A DNA stretch of 64,000 nucleotides from JAVJSD01 sp040219575. GTDB lineage: Bacteria > Planctomycetota > Planctomycetia > Pirellulales > Pirellulaceae. Made by a program: the position numbers and the translations under genes. The notes below the pieces were generated by a model that was given only the letters and a program-made list of their open reading frames with translations, was not told the DNA's origin and did no database searches. The stretch spans positions 1 through 64,000 of the forward strand of contig JAVJSD010000094.1 in the NCBI GenBank assembly GCA_040219575.1. Direction: 5' to 3'. Positions 43,408 through 54,170 of this stretch are shown here, piece after piece (position 1 is the first letter of the stretch; each line of letters opens with the position of its first letter).

Positions 43408-44013
43408 ATGAAGATTCGAGCGATGGCGGTTATGTGGCTGGCGGCGATGCTGCTGGGGATCTCGGGATGCGGCGCGTCGCCGACCGAAGGAGAGGCGACC
43501 GCCAACATTCAGCCGGCGCCGTTCAAAGTCGCGCCGGGGCGCGTCGTCTCGATGCACTTCTCGGTGCATGACGTCGCAAGTGGGGACGACGGCAAACCGC
43601 TCGAGACGAGTGCGGGCGGCGAACCGTTTCAGTTCCTGTTCGGCCAGGGCACGCTGCCGACGGCGCTGGAGGAAAAGATGCTGGGGCTGACGGCCGGCGA
43701 GTCGCTGGAGGCGACGCTCGCCCCGCCGCAGGCCTTCGGCCATCGCGACGAGGCGCTGGTCGTGCAGGTGCCGCGCGAAAAGCTCGCCAACATCGAGAAC
43801 CTGCAGCCGGGCATGCAGCTCATGGCCGACCGGCAGTTTCCCGTCACCGTGCTGGAAGTCGGCGAGAACCTGGTGACCATCGATGAGAACCACCCCTGGG
43901 CCGGGCTGACGCTGCGCTATAACGTGGAGGTCGTCGCCGTCCGCAACGCCGAGCCGGAAGAAGTCGCCCATGGCCACGTGCATGGGCCGGGCGGAGTTGA
44001 ACACGAACCATGA
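43408..44013 (+). CDS. exported SlyD-like FKBP-type prolyl isomerase lipoprotein
   Basis: A 201-residue lipoprotein: signal MKIRAMAVMWLAAMLLGISGC with lipobox ISGC at Cys21. The body is SlyD-like: FKBP strand ..RVVSMHFSVHDVASGDDGKPLET.., then ..FLFGQGTLPTALEEKMLGLTAGES.., an insert-in-flap region with ..PPQAFGHRDEALVVQVPREKL.., and ..AGLTLRYNVEVVAVRNAEPEE... The C-terminal tail HGHVHGPGGVEHEP is His-rich and could bind Ni or Zn, as in SlyD. Exported SlyD-like proteins are unusual, as SlyD is normally cytoplasmic. It is 10 bp upstream of zwf, so likely co-transcribed. Confidence 0.84.
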   Translation: MKIRAMAVMWLAAMLLGISGCGASPTEGEATANIQPAPFKVAPGRVVSMHFSVHDVASGDDGKPLETSAGGEPFQFLFGQGTLPTALEEKMLGLTAGESLEATLAPPQAFGHRDEALVVQVPREKLANIENLQPGMQLMADRQFPVTVLEVGENLVTIDENHPWAGLTLRYNVEVVAVRNAEPEEVAHGHVHGPGGVEHEP

Positions 44014-44023
44014 GAGATGCTCC

Positions 44024-45478
<1,455 letters not shown>

Positions 45479-45649
45479 GCGACGGCTGCTGCTGCGCTTC
45501 TCGAATGCTGGCGTACCAAGTCTCCGTACTTCCGTGCTTCGTCCGTGGCTGATTCACGTTGATGTGCGTTGCGATTCGTCTCGATGGACGATACATTAAC
45601 AGCGGCTTATGTGTTCGTCCGCTGTTTATCCGTCGCAAGAGGATCGACG

Positions 45650-47059
45650 ATGCTCACCATTCCCGGACCCGGTTCGCGGTTCTGCGACGGCCTGTCTCGC
45701 CGCAGTTGGTTGAGCATTGGGGGACTCGCCTTGGGAGGCTTGGCGCTGCCCGACATCCTGCGGGCCGCCGCCCGGAACAAATCCGGCAAGTCGATCAAGG
45801 GCGTGATCATGGTGCTGCTGCCGGGCGGTCCGTCACATCTCGACATGTACGACCTCAAGCCCGATGGGCCGACGGAGATTCGCGGCGAGTTTCGTCCGAT
45901 CGCCACCAACGTTCCGGGCGTCGATATCTGCGAGTTGATGCCGCGACTGGCCGGCAGGGCCGACCGGCTGACGTTGATTCGCTCGCTGATGGGCTTTCAA
46001 AACGATCACAACACGCACTGGTGCTCTACGGGTTGGGAGTCGCACCCGGCGATGCCGTCGTCGCAGTTGATTCCCGGATTCCCGCCGGGCGACTGGCCGT
46101 CGATGGGGGCGGTGCTGTCGAAGAAGCTGGGAACACGTGTGCCGGGCGTGCCGCCTTCGATCGATTTGACGCCTGTCGATCCCGATGCGCGATTCATCCT
46201 CCGCACTCCGCCCGGGCAACCGGGTTACCTTGGCTCGGCGCACGCCGGCTTCGAGGTGCAGGCGGTCGATCGGCGGAACATCATGCTCAACGGCGTGGAC
46301 ATGCGTCGCCTGGCCGACCGGCGGGCGTTGTTGGCCGGATTCGATCAATTCCGCCGCCGCGCTGAGCGAGAGCATTCAGCGACTGGGGGCGACGAATTTC
46401 AGCAGCAGGCGTTCGAGGTGCTCACCTCGTCGCGGCTGGCCGAGGCGCTCGATCTGACGCGCGAAGACACGGAAGTCCGCCGTCGCTACGGTCTTCATGG
46501 GCGCTATCCCGGGGAGCGCGAGGGGAAAACGATGCTCGACCAGTTCCTGCTCGCGCGACGGGTGATTGAAGCCGGCGCGCGCTGCGTGACGCTCGCTTTC
46601 AGCCGCTGGCCCTTTGGGCGAATGCTGCAAGGAGACTTCAACTGGGACTGGCACAAAGACAACTTCAACGAGGCCCGTGGAGCGCTTCCCCTGTTCGATT
46701 TGGGAATGTCAGCACTGTTGGACGATCTCGAGCGGCGGGACCTGCTCGACGAGGTGGCGGTCGTTGCCTGGGGTGAATTCGGACGGACGCCGAAGATCAA
46801 TACGAACGCGGGACGCGACCATTGGCCGAAGGTCGGCGGAGCGCTGTTGGCCGGCGGCGGGATGCGGCACGGCCAGGTGCTCGGTTCGACCACGCGCTGG
46901 GGCGAGGAACCAGCGACCCGGCCGGTGCATTTCCGCGACGTGTTCGCCACGCTCTACGATCGGTTGGGCATCGACGTCGCCGCCACGCAGTTCACCGACC
47001 TCGCCGGCAGACCGCAGTACTTGGTGGGCGAACACCGCCCGCTGCCCGAGTTGGCGTGA
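45650..47059 (+). CDS. DUF1501 family protein
   Basis: A 469-residue planctomycete DUF1501 protein. The N-terminus SRRSWLSIGGLALGGLALP is a Tat-type leader, so it is likely exported. The motif VIMVLLPGGPSHLDMYDLKPD is at ~residue 55, followed by LTLIRSLMGFQNDHNTHW, then ..EFGRTPKINTNAGRDHWPK.. near the C-terminus. The family is a putative metal-dependent hydrolase (sulfatase-like fold, alkaline phosphatase superfamily) usually encoded next to a DUF1549/DUF1553 cytochrome gene; no such gene is beside it here. AAGAGGATCG precedes the ATG. Confidence 0.85.
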   Translation: MLTIPGPGSRFCDGLSRRSWLSIGGLALGGLALPDILRAAARNKSGKSIKGVIMVLLPGGPSHLDMYDLKPDGPTEIRGEFRPIATNVPGVDICELMPRLAGRADRLTLIRSLMGFQNDHNTHWCSTGWESHPAMPSSQLIPGFPPGDWPSMGAVLSKKLGTRVPGVPPSIDLTPVDPDARFILRTPPGQPGYLGSAHAGFEVQAVDRRNIMLNGVDMRRLADRRALLAGFDQFRRRAEREHSATGGDEFQQQAFEVLTSSRLAEALDLTREDTEVRRRYGLHGRYPGEREGKTMLDQFLLARRVIEAGARCVTLAFSRWPFGRMLQGDFNWDWHKDNFNEARGALPLFDLGMSALLDDLERRDLLDEVAVVAWGEFGRTPKINTNAGRDHWPKVGGALLAGGGMRHGQVLGSTTRWGEEPATRPVHFRDVFATLYDRLGIDVAATQFTDLAGRPQYLVGEHRPLPELA

Positions 47060-47136
47060 TTGCGAAAACCTCGGCGGCGACGCTGCCACCGCCTCTCGCC
47101 GATGCCGGCGGCGCCGGCCACGATGTGGTGCCGCTG

Positions 47137-49098
47137 TTAACGGTACTGGCGTAGCATTTGTGCGCCGCGCGGGGTCTGATCGATCGGCAGCACGCCGCGG
47201 ATGCGCGCCTTGGGACGCAGCCCGGCGACGCTGATCGGTTCGGTGAGCTGGTGGACGCCCAGGTTGCCGCCCAGGTCGCGAACCTCGAGGCGCAGGTAAA
47301 CCTGCCTCGGCACGTTGGCCCCCACACGCCAGTTGTAGTGGCCGGTATTCGGCAGCCCCGCGGCGATCGTCGACCATCGGCCGCCGGGACTCTCGGCGAA
47401 CAGGATGGTGACGGCGCGGTCGCCGAGATTCGCATCCTCGGCCTCCCACTGAATGTCGAGCAGGCCGGCGTTCTCTCCCACGCCGTAAGGCGCCGCCGTG
47501 ATGCGGACCTGCGGGGCCGCCGTATCGACCTGCACCCAGATGTCCGCGGGACTGCCGGGCTTGGGCGTTTCGCCTTTCAGCCCGTCGCGATTCTCGGCCA
47601 CCACGCGGAATCCATACACGCCGTCGCCGCCGACCTCCACGTCGATCGGGCTGCGAAGATCGGCGTCGCCGCCCCACTCATGCCAGGTCCGTCCGCCATC
47701 CTTCGTGCCCCACAGGCGCACGTTCTTGACGCCGGACGGGCCGACCGATTCGACATCGTAGGCGAGGGGAAACACCTTGCGGTTGACCATCAGCGCTTGC
47801 TCACCGGGAGGAAGCGGCGATGTCTGTTCGACTGGCGAGAAGGCGCCCGGTTCGGCGCCTCGGCCGGGTTCGGCCGGCGCCGCGGGAAACGTCGAATCGT
47901 CGCGACTCGTTTCCGATGTCTGGTCCGCTGCGTCGACGCGATTGGCGACCGGCGGCGCGATGGGGCTGCGCTGCGGCGGCGCTTTGGTCAGCTCGGTGAT
48001 CGACGTCGCCGGCTCGTCCTCCAAAGTTTCGGCGTCGCCAGCGGAGCCGCCGCCTTGCACGTAGCTTCCGCCGCCGTAGGCAGAACGATCTTGGCTGGGC
48101 GCCTCCCCACCCGACTCGGCGGAACTCACGTCATCGGGAGCGACGCCAGTCGGCGTTTTGGCGCGGTCGCTCGCCGTGCTCGTCGAAGCCTCTTGCGCAG
48201 GGAGCTTGGAGTCGCCGGGGGTTACGTCATTGGCGCGCCAGTCGGCTGCATTAGGAACGTTGGTCGCTTGCTGCTGCAGATGTTCCGCGGCGTCGTCGGG
48301 CCAGGCGGTGGCGTCCGGATGTTTGCGGCGATGACTGGTGAAGGGATCTTGCGGCGGCGGGGCCTTCTCGGTCGACGCCAGCGGTCCACGGGAGGGCGAC
48401 GCAAACAGCGAAACCAGCAGTTGTTTCTCGCTGTCGGCGACGTTCTTCGCCTTGTCGGCCACGCGGACCCGGACGTTGACGCGGGGGCTCGTTTCGTCCG
48501 GCATGAACTCCACTTTGCCCGACGCGTCGGCGGCCACCGCACCGGCGATGTCGACGGCCCGCCAGACGCTCTCATTGACTCCGCGGTATTCAAGCACGAC
48601 CTGCCGCGGGTCGGGGTTGGCGTCGGTCACTTGCCACTGGGCGGTCACGCGACCGGAGGTGCTCACCGAGGCGGTCAGGCGAACCGTCGGCTGCGAACTG
48701 TCGACGACGACCTTCAACTCCGGCTGGGGCGATTCGGGGACGGCGCGTTTATCGGCCAGAATCAACCGCGACGCGAACCAGTACTCTCCGTCGCGCGCCA
48801 CGCGGACCTGAAACCGCTGCACGTCGGGGCGTTGGGTGGCGTAAAGATGCCACTGCGCTCCTTGGTCGACGGAAACGAGCAACTGAACGGCCGAGGCGCC
48901 TTCGGCGGCGGCTCGGGCCGAGTCGTACGGAATTTCGAAAGCGGCCAGGCGCGTGAAGACGTACTGCAATCCGTCGTCGTCGGCGCGCGCCGATCCGTCA
49001 TTGGCTGAATCAATGTTCCTGGCGGTCTGCTGGGCGACAGCGGTCGTCGCCCCCACGATGCACAGCATGGCCAAGAACGCGGAAGCGTTCCCTCGCAT
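47137..49098 (-). CDS. secreted protein with duplicated Ig-like module pairs
   Basis: A 653-residue secreted protein (leader SAFLAMLCIVGATTAVAQQ). The N-terminal and C-terminal parts are similar to each other. Both have a strand block with a W (QGAQWHLYATQ / GGRTWHEWGGD), then DGEYWFASRL / DGVYGFRVVA, then a QWQVTDANPDPRQVVLEYRG / IQWEAEDANLGDRAVTILFA block. A long acidic, Ser/Thr/Pro-rich linker (~residues 240-420) separates them. Catalytic residues are not visible. The start has AGGGAGGACC just upstream. It follows the histidine kinase gene by 62 bp on the same strand. Confidence 0.75.
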   Translation of the reverse strand: MRGNASAFLAMLCIVGATTAVAQQTARNIDSANDGSARADDDGLQYVFTRLAAFEIPYDSARAAAEGASAVQLLVSVDQGAQWHLYATQRPDVQRFQVRVARDGEYWFASRLILADKRAVPESPQPELKVVVDSSQPTVRLTASVSTSGRVTAQWQVTDANPDPRQVVLEYRGVNESVWRAVDIAGAVAADASGKVEFMPDETSPRVNVRVRVADKAKNVADSEKQLLVSLFASPSRGPLASTEKAPPPQDPFTSHRRKHPDATAWPDDAAEHLQQQATNVPNAADWRANDVTPGDSKLPAQEASTSTASDRAKTPTGVAPDDVSSAESGGEAPSQDRSAYGGGSYVQGGGSAGDAETLEDEPATSITELTKAPPQRSPIAPPVANRVDAADQTSETSRDDSTFPAAPAEPGRGAEPGAFSPVEQTSPLPPGEQALMVNRKVFPLAYDVESVGPSGVKNVRLWGTKDGGRTWHEWGGDADLRSPIDVEVGGDGVYGFRVVAENRDGLKGETPKPGSPADIWVQVDTAAPQVRITAAPYGVGENAGLLDIQWEAEDANLGDRAVTILFAESPGGRWSTIAAGLPNTGHYNWRVGANVPRQVYLRLEVRDLGGNLGVHQLTEPISVAGLRPKARIRGVLPIDQTPRGAQMLRQYR

Positions 49099-49160
49099 CC
49101 GGTCCTCCCTTCGTCGGTGCGCCAGGTGTGTCTGGGTCGGCGCATATCGACGTATCGACC

Positions 49161-51557
49161 TCAAAGACCGGAGGACTTCAATTCCGTTTCGCCGGTCTCG
49201 TCGGGCAGCAGCACGTCGGACAGGGGGAGGGTGACGTCGATTCGCGTCCCATTTCCCGGCGAACTCGAGACTTGCGCTCTTCCGCCCAGCAAACGTGCCC
49301 GCTCCTTGATGCCCAGCAGACCGTAGCGGCGCGTTTTCACTCCCGACTGATCGAACCCGCACCCCCAATCCTGCACGGTGACGCGAACTTCCTCGCCCTT
49401 TTGCACGAGTTCAACGCGGGCGACCTTCGAACCACTGTGCTGCCAGACGTTGTTGAGGCCTTCCTGCACGATGCGGTAGATCGCCATCTCCAGGGCGGGA
49501 GCGATTCGGCCGAACTTCACGTCTTGGCGCAGATCGACGTTCAATTCGTTGGTCAGGCTTGTCTCTTCCACGAAGTTTTCAATCGCGGCGACCAGCCCCT
49601 GGTCCTCGAGGATCGGCGGCCGCAGTCCCGTGATCATCCGCCGCGCCTCATCGATGCTGCCGCGCAGCAGCTTGAGCGATTGGTCAAGCCGGCCGCGAAC
49701 GTCCTCGCGGTCGGCGACGGCGTGCTGCGCCGCCTCGGCGAACATGGCGGCGCCCGTCATATCCTGAACGATGCCGTCGTGGATCTCGTAGGCGATCAAC
49801 TGGCGATCGCGTTCGTGAAGCTCCAGCAATCGCTTCAACAACCTTCGCTCGGCTCGCAGCGACTCCTCGGCCTGCTTGGTTTTGGTGATATCGACCAGGC
49901 CGGCGTACAACCGTTGCTGGCCGTTGTATTCGATGTCGCGCATCGAGATCGAAACCCAGATTGCTTCCCCGTCGGCACGCTGAAAACGAACTTCCCGGTC
50001 CCTCACAAAGCCGTCTCGCTGCAGCCCCGCGAGCAGCAGGCGACGGTCGGCGGGGTCCTCGTAGAATTCGGTAACGCGGCGGCCTTCGAGTTGGTCCTCC
50101 GTCAGACGCAGCAATTCGGCCATGCGGGGATTGACGTAGACCATCGTTCCATCGCCATGCTCCGAGATGACAACGGGAATGGGGCTGGCCTCGACCAGGA
50201 CGCGGAACCGTTGTTCGCTCTCCGTGAGCTGGGCGGCGATCCGCTTCCGCTCGACGATGTCCTCGCGCAGTTTGCGGTTGGCCAGCCGCAGTTCGCGCGT
50301 CCGCTCGGCCACGCTCCGCTCCAGCGCGTCGCGGGCGCTGAGCAGCTTTTCCTCGTCGTTCTTGCGGTGCGTGATATCGCTACAGATGCCGGCGAGGCGT
50401 CGCGGCCCGTCGGCGCCCGGCGCGCCGTCGTCGCGCATGTCGTAACAACGATCCTCGATCCAGCGCACGTCGCCGTCGGGACGCAGAATGCGATACTGGA
50501 TGCAAGGTTCGCCTGCGCCTTCAAGCCGCGCTTGCAGCTTGGGGCCGACCTGCTCACGATCGTCGGGATGAAGCGACGCGATGACCGTCTGCGGGTCGGC
50601 GTAGACCTCGTCGCGGCTGCGTCCCCAGATTGCATCGTACGCCGGACTGATGTAGAGCACCTTTTTCTCTCGCGGGTCGTAGATGTAGAACACATCGTGG
50701 ATGCTCTCGGCCATCTGTCGCAGCCGTGCTTCGCTTTCGCGCAGCGTAAGCTCCAACTGGCGGTGCTCGGTGATGTCGAGCGCCACGCCGAGCGTGCCTT
50801 CGATGGCGCCTTGCGCGTCTCGCAAGGGCTCGATGAGCGTACGATAGACGTTGCCCTGGAACTCGAGTTGGTAGTCGTCGGACTTTCCCCGCAGGGCGTT
50901 GCGCATCGCCGCAATCGGAGGATACGACTCGTCGCGCGTGTCGAAGAATTCATAGACCGACTGCCCGACGACCTGGCCCGGCTGCAGCCCCAGTCGTTCG
51001 AGTCCCGCTCCCAGCGACGAGGTGAAACGCAAACCGCGATCGGTCGTGAACACGATGGCCGGCAACTGCCGCAGCAGCAGGCGCAGTCGGGCCTCTTTCT
51101 CGCGCAGTTCGTTTTCTCTGATCTTTCTGTCGGTGATGTCGGTGCAGATGGCCACCACGGAATCGATGGCCCCCTCAAACCGAAGCGGAGCCAGTCGCAC
51201 CGAGAACCAATGCCCCTCAATGTCCTGAATCTCCGCGTCGAGCGACTCCCCGGTCGCGAAGACGTGCGCGACGCCGGCCTGCATCGCATCGCGTTGCTCG
51301 ACCGCCAGGTAGTCGAAACTGACCGAACCGACCACCTCCTCCTCGGGACGGTTCGGGCGACTGATGTAGTCGATCACGCCCCGCCGGTCGACGGTGACAA
51401 TCACATCGGGCGAGTTCTCAACGATCCGTTGCCAGCGCTCTCGATAGAACTCCAGATCCTTCCGTACGTTCGCCGTCTCCTCGAGACGGGACTCGAGGTC
51501 GGCGACGCGCCGTCGTAGCTGTGCGAATTCGTCGACGGTGGAATCTGGTGCTGCCAT
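49161..51557 (-). CDS. PAS-domain sensor histidine kinase, NarL-type (HisKA_3)
   Basis: A 798-residue cytoplasmic sensor with no membrane segments. An N-terminal coiled-coil (residues ~10-40) is followed by four PAS domains, at approximately 40-160, 165-280, 285-410 and 440-560. They end in the PAC signatures ..ICTDITDRK.., ..VALDITEHR.., ..ICSDITHRK.. and ..GLVDITKTK... The phosphoacceptor His is at residue 593 in AYEIHDGIVQD, followed by HATPase_c with GLNNVWQHSG and DWGCGFD. This is a HisKA_3 kinase, usually paired with a NarL-type regulator; none is in the window. The ATG at 51557 is chosen over an in-frame GTG at 51596. Downstream is the secreted Ig-like gene, upstream amylosucrase. Confidence 0.9.
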   Translation of the reverse strand: MAAPDSTVDEFAQLRRRVADLESRLEETANVRKDLEFYRERWQRIVENSPDVIVTVDRRGVIDYISRPNRPEEEVVGSVSFDYLAVEQRDAMQAGVAHVFATGESLDAEIQDIEGHWFSVRLAPLRFEGAIDSVVAICTDITDRKIRENELREKEARLRLLLRQLPAIVFTTDRGLRFTSSLGAGLERLGLQPGQVVGQSVYEFFDTRDESYPPIAAMRNALRGKSDDYQLEFQGNVYRTLIEPLRDAQGAIEGTLGVALDITEHRQLELTLRESEARLRQMAESIHDVFYIYDPREKKVLYISPAYDAIWGRSRDEVYADPQTVIASLHPDDREQVGPKLQARLEGAGEPCIQYRILRPDGDVRWIEDRCYDMRDDGAPGADGPRRLAGICSDITHRKNDEEKLLSARDALERSVAERTRELRLANRKLREDIVERKRIAAQLTESEQRFRVLVEASPIPVVISEHGDGTMVYVNPRMAELLRLTEDQLEGRRVTEFYEDPADRRLLLAGLQRDGFVRDREVRFQRADGEAIWVSISMRDIEYNGQQRLYAGLVDITKTKQAEESLRAERRLLKRLLELHERDRQLIAYEIHDGIVQDMTGAAMFAEAAQHAVADREDVRGRLDQSLKLLRGSIDEARRMITGLRPPILEDQGLVAAIENFVEETSLTNELNVDLRQDVKFGRIAPALEMAIYRIVQEGLNNVWQHSGSKVARVELVQKGEEVRVTVQDWGCGFDQSGVKTRRYGLLGIKERARLLGGRAQVSSSPGNGTRIDVTLPLSDVLLPDETGETELKSSGL

Positions 51558-51752
51558 CGGCGTGTTGGATTCGCCTCCCTTTGCTCGCCCCGCCACCCTC
51601 TTCTCAGCCTACACCAGGCCGCCGGACGCGTCCACGCGCCCCATGCCGGGTCGCGTCCTCATGGTGAATCGTTGGGCATCTGGCGCAAGCAAGGATTTCA
51701 GCAGATTTTCTGCTGGCCTCGAAGTGTGGCCCGTCGCGGGCCTTGAAAGCCT

Positions 51753-53708
51753 TTACGTCACGGGTCGCGACAGCACCATGAACTGGTAAGGGGCCATCAG
51801 CAACTCGTGCGTGGCCGTGATGAATTGTCCGGCCAGCATGTCGACGACGGTCTTCCGCAGGCCCAACAACCGCAACCGTCGGCCTTCCAGCCGTTGCTCG
51901 TGTTCGGAGAAGTTCGCCAGCACCAGGACGCTGTGCTCTTCGTTGGTGCGGAAGAAACCGAACACGTGGTCGTTGCCGGTGTCGATGATCTCCGTGTCGG
52001 CGCGGGTGAAGGCCAGATTCTGCTGCCGCAGTTGCACCAGCCGCTGCAGTCCGTGAAACACGCGCCCCACGATCGTCTCGCCGTCGTAGCGTCGCTTGGC
52101 TCTTTCCTCGTCGAACGCAAGACGGTGCACCCAACGGCTATCGCCCGTTTTCTCCGGGTCGCGGTCGTAGGCGTAGTCGTTCAGCACCGCGATCTCGTCG
52201 CCCAGATAAATCAGGGGGATTCCTCCGATCGACATGATCACGCCATGGATCAGCAGGATCCTGCCGACGGCCAGATCGATCTCACGTTCGTCGCCCGCCT
52301 CGATCGCCGCCTCCAGTCCGCACAGCGAGGCGGTCGTGCCCGACACGCGTCCGTCGCCGGTGCGGGGATCCTCCTGAAATGGCAACCCGCGGGCGAAGCT
52401 TCCCTCGAATCGTCCGGTGAAGAAGCGACTCAGGAAGCGGCGATGCTCCTTGGCGCCGAAGCCGACCGCCTCCACGTCGTCGTCCGAGAAGGCCCAGCCG
52501 ATATCGTCGTGGCAGCGTACGTAGTTCACCCAGTCGCAGTCGCCGGGGATTTGAAAACGCTCCTGCATGGCGTGCCGCAGCAGCCGCACTTCGCGCGTGG
52601 CTAGAGAATTCCACAGCAAGGCCATCAATTGCGGATTGTACGACAGCTCGCACTCTTCCTTGCTGATGTACTTATTCACCTCGTCGGGATGCACGATCGC
52701 CTCCGACTTGAAGACCATCGCCGGGGCGGCGATCCGCGCCGCGGCCCGGAATGCCTGAATGATCCAGTGCGCCTGCGGCAGGTTCTGGCAATCGGTGCCC
52801 AATTGCTTCCAGATGAACGCCACCGCGTCCAATCTCAACACTTCCACACCTTGATTCGCCAGGAACAGCATCTCCTCGAGCATGCGGTTGAAGACGACGG
52901 GGTTTTCGTAATTCAGGTCGAGCTGATAGTTGTGGAACGTGGTCCACACCCATTTGCCGATGCGGCTGCGATAGGTGAACGCGCCCGGATGTTCATCGGG
53001 AAACACTTCCGCCATCGAACGCTCGTAGGCGTCGGGCGAATCGCGGTTGGGGAACATGCGGAAGTACTGCTGATACTCCTCGTCGCCGGCCAGCGCGAAG
53101 CGGGCCCATTCGTGCTCGTCCGACGTGTGGTTGAACACGAAGTCGAGCACCAGCGAAATCCCGTGATGGCGCAACTCGGCGGAGATCTCGCGAAGTTCCT
53201 CCATCGTGCCCAGTTCGGGGTCGAGTTCGCGGTAGCTGCTGACCGCATAGCCGCCGTCGTTGTCGCCATGGGGCGATTTGAAAAGCGGCATCAAGTGCAA
53301 ATACGTGACGCCCAACTCTTTCAGGTAGGGGATTTTTTCCCGCAGGCCGGCGAGCTCCCCCGCGAACAGATCGACGTAGCACATCGCCCCCACCATGCGG
53401 TGCGACTGGAACCAGTGGGGGTCGGTCTCGCGGAGCGCGTCGAGCGCTTTCAACTCGCCGGGGCGGACGAGCCACATCTCGGTCGCCGAAGCCAGAATCG
53501 ACTCCAAGTGGTAGAAGAAGTCGTATTCCTGTCCGTACAGCGCATACAACCGCCGGAAGAGATCGGGAAAGTACTGCCTCAGCCGTCGCGTGAACGCATC
53601 CCACTCGGCCGAGTCGACCTCGGCGGCGAAACGCTGCTCCAGACGCGGCATGAGCCGGCTGAGCGCCTTTTCCTCGCGCGCCGGGACAGGCGAAATAGCG
53701 GCCTCCAC
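51753..53708 (-). CDS. amylosucrase (GH13_4)
   Basis: A 651-residue glucosyltransferase that uses sucrose to extend alpha-1,4-glucan and release fructose. The catalytic nucleophile is Asp294 in RLDAVAFIWKQ, the acid/base Glu336 in FKSEAIVHPD, and the transition-state Asp lies in CHDDIGWAF. The spacing between the first two (42 residues) is the same as in Neisseria amylosucrase. NHTSDEHEWA and the N-terminal helical domain also match. The start is GTG 53708 with AGGAG 9 bases upstream; the 18 codons upstream are probably not translated. No signal peptide, so it acts in the cytoplasm. It may be linked to glycogen-like storage from sucrose. Confidence 0.94.
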   Translation of the reverse strand: MEAAISPVPAREEKALSRLMPRLEQRFAAEVDSAEWDAFTRRLRQYFPDLFRRLYALYGQEYDFFYHLESILASATEMWLVRPGELKALDALRETDPHWFQSHRMVGAMCYVDLFAGELAGLREKIPYLKELGVTYLHLMPLFKSPHGDNDGGYAVSSYRELDPELGTMEELREISAELRHHGISLVLDFVFNHTSDEHEWARFALAGDEEYQQYFRMFPNRDSPDAYERSMAEVFPDEHPGAFTYRSRIGKWVWTTFHNYQLDLNYENPVVFNRMLEEMLFLANQGVEVLRLDAVAFIWKQLGTDCQNLPQAHWIIQAFRAAARIAAPAMVFKSEAIVHPDEVNKYISKEECELSYNPQLMALLWNSLATREVRLLRHAMQERFQIPGDCDWVNYVRCHDDIGWAFSDDDVEAVGFGAKEHRRFLSRFFTGRFEGSFARGLPFQEDPRTGDGRVSGTTASLCGLEAAIEAGDEREIDLAVGRILLIHGVIMSIGGIPLIYLGDEIAVLNDYAYDRDPEKTGDSRWVHRLAFDEERAKRRYDGETIVGRVFHGLQRLVQLRQQNLAFTRADTEIIDTGNDHVFGFFRTNEEHSVLVLANFSEHEQRLEGRRLRLLGLRKTVVDMLAGQFITATHELLMAPYQFMVLSRPVT

Positions 53709-54170
53709 AAACACATCTCCTATGGGCAGGACAACATTCTTACACGGTGCACGTCGTTTCAACCGGATCGGTCGGCGACGCCCGCCCGCCGGGTTCAGGG
53801 GGTCTCACCACCCCACTTCGGCGTGCAACCGGCGGACCAAACCGAGCCCGAACGGCGGAGAGAGACGCCGAAATACCCGTCGAAATCCCGGGGCATCATC
53901 GTTCCAAGTCGCCGAGTGATTGCCAGGGCGTAGGCGGTCGCTCGCGTCAATCCCTTGGAGTCTACCATTCCTCTTGGTCTGGTGTGACGCCCCCTTGAAC
54001 GTCAATTCGCCGGGCAAAACGTGCGAAAACTTGCACGGGGAGCCCTCGCAGGGTAGGCTCCGCTCGTTGCTGGGCGCGCCGATCGCCACGGGCCGATCGC
54101 CACGTTGCGAGCAGCCCGGGCTTTTTGCGCCCCGCCCCTTTCCCACCGTCCCACCACCCGCGAGGTTCTT
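53709..54170. other. 462-bp divergent gap between amylosucrase and sialidase
   Basis: It should hold both promoters. A GCCGATCGCCACG word is repeated directly near 54078-54105. A GCCCGGGC-TTTTT sequence at ~54115 has no loop and lies within this divergent region, so it is not a terminator. No gene is supported. Confidence 0.4.

Noticed and set aside
54110..54130. GCCCGGGC followed by TTTTT as a terminator
   Set aside because: The palindrome has no loop and lies between two divergent genes, where no transcript ends.
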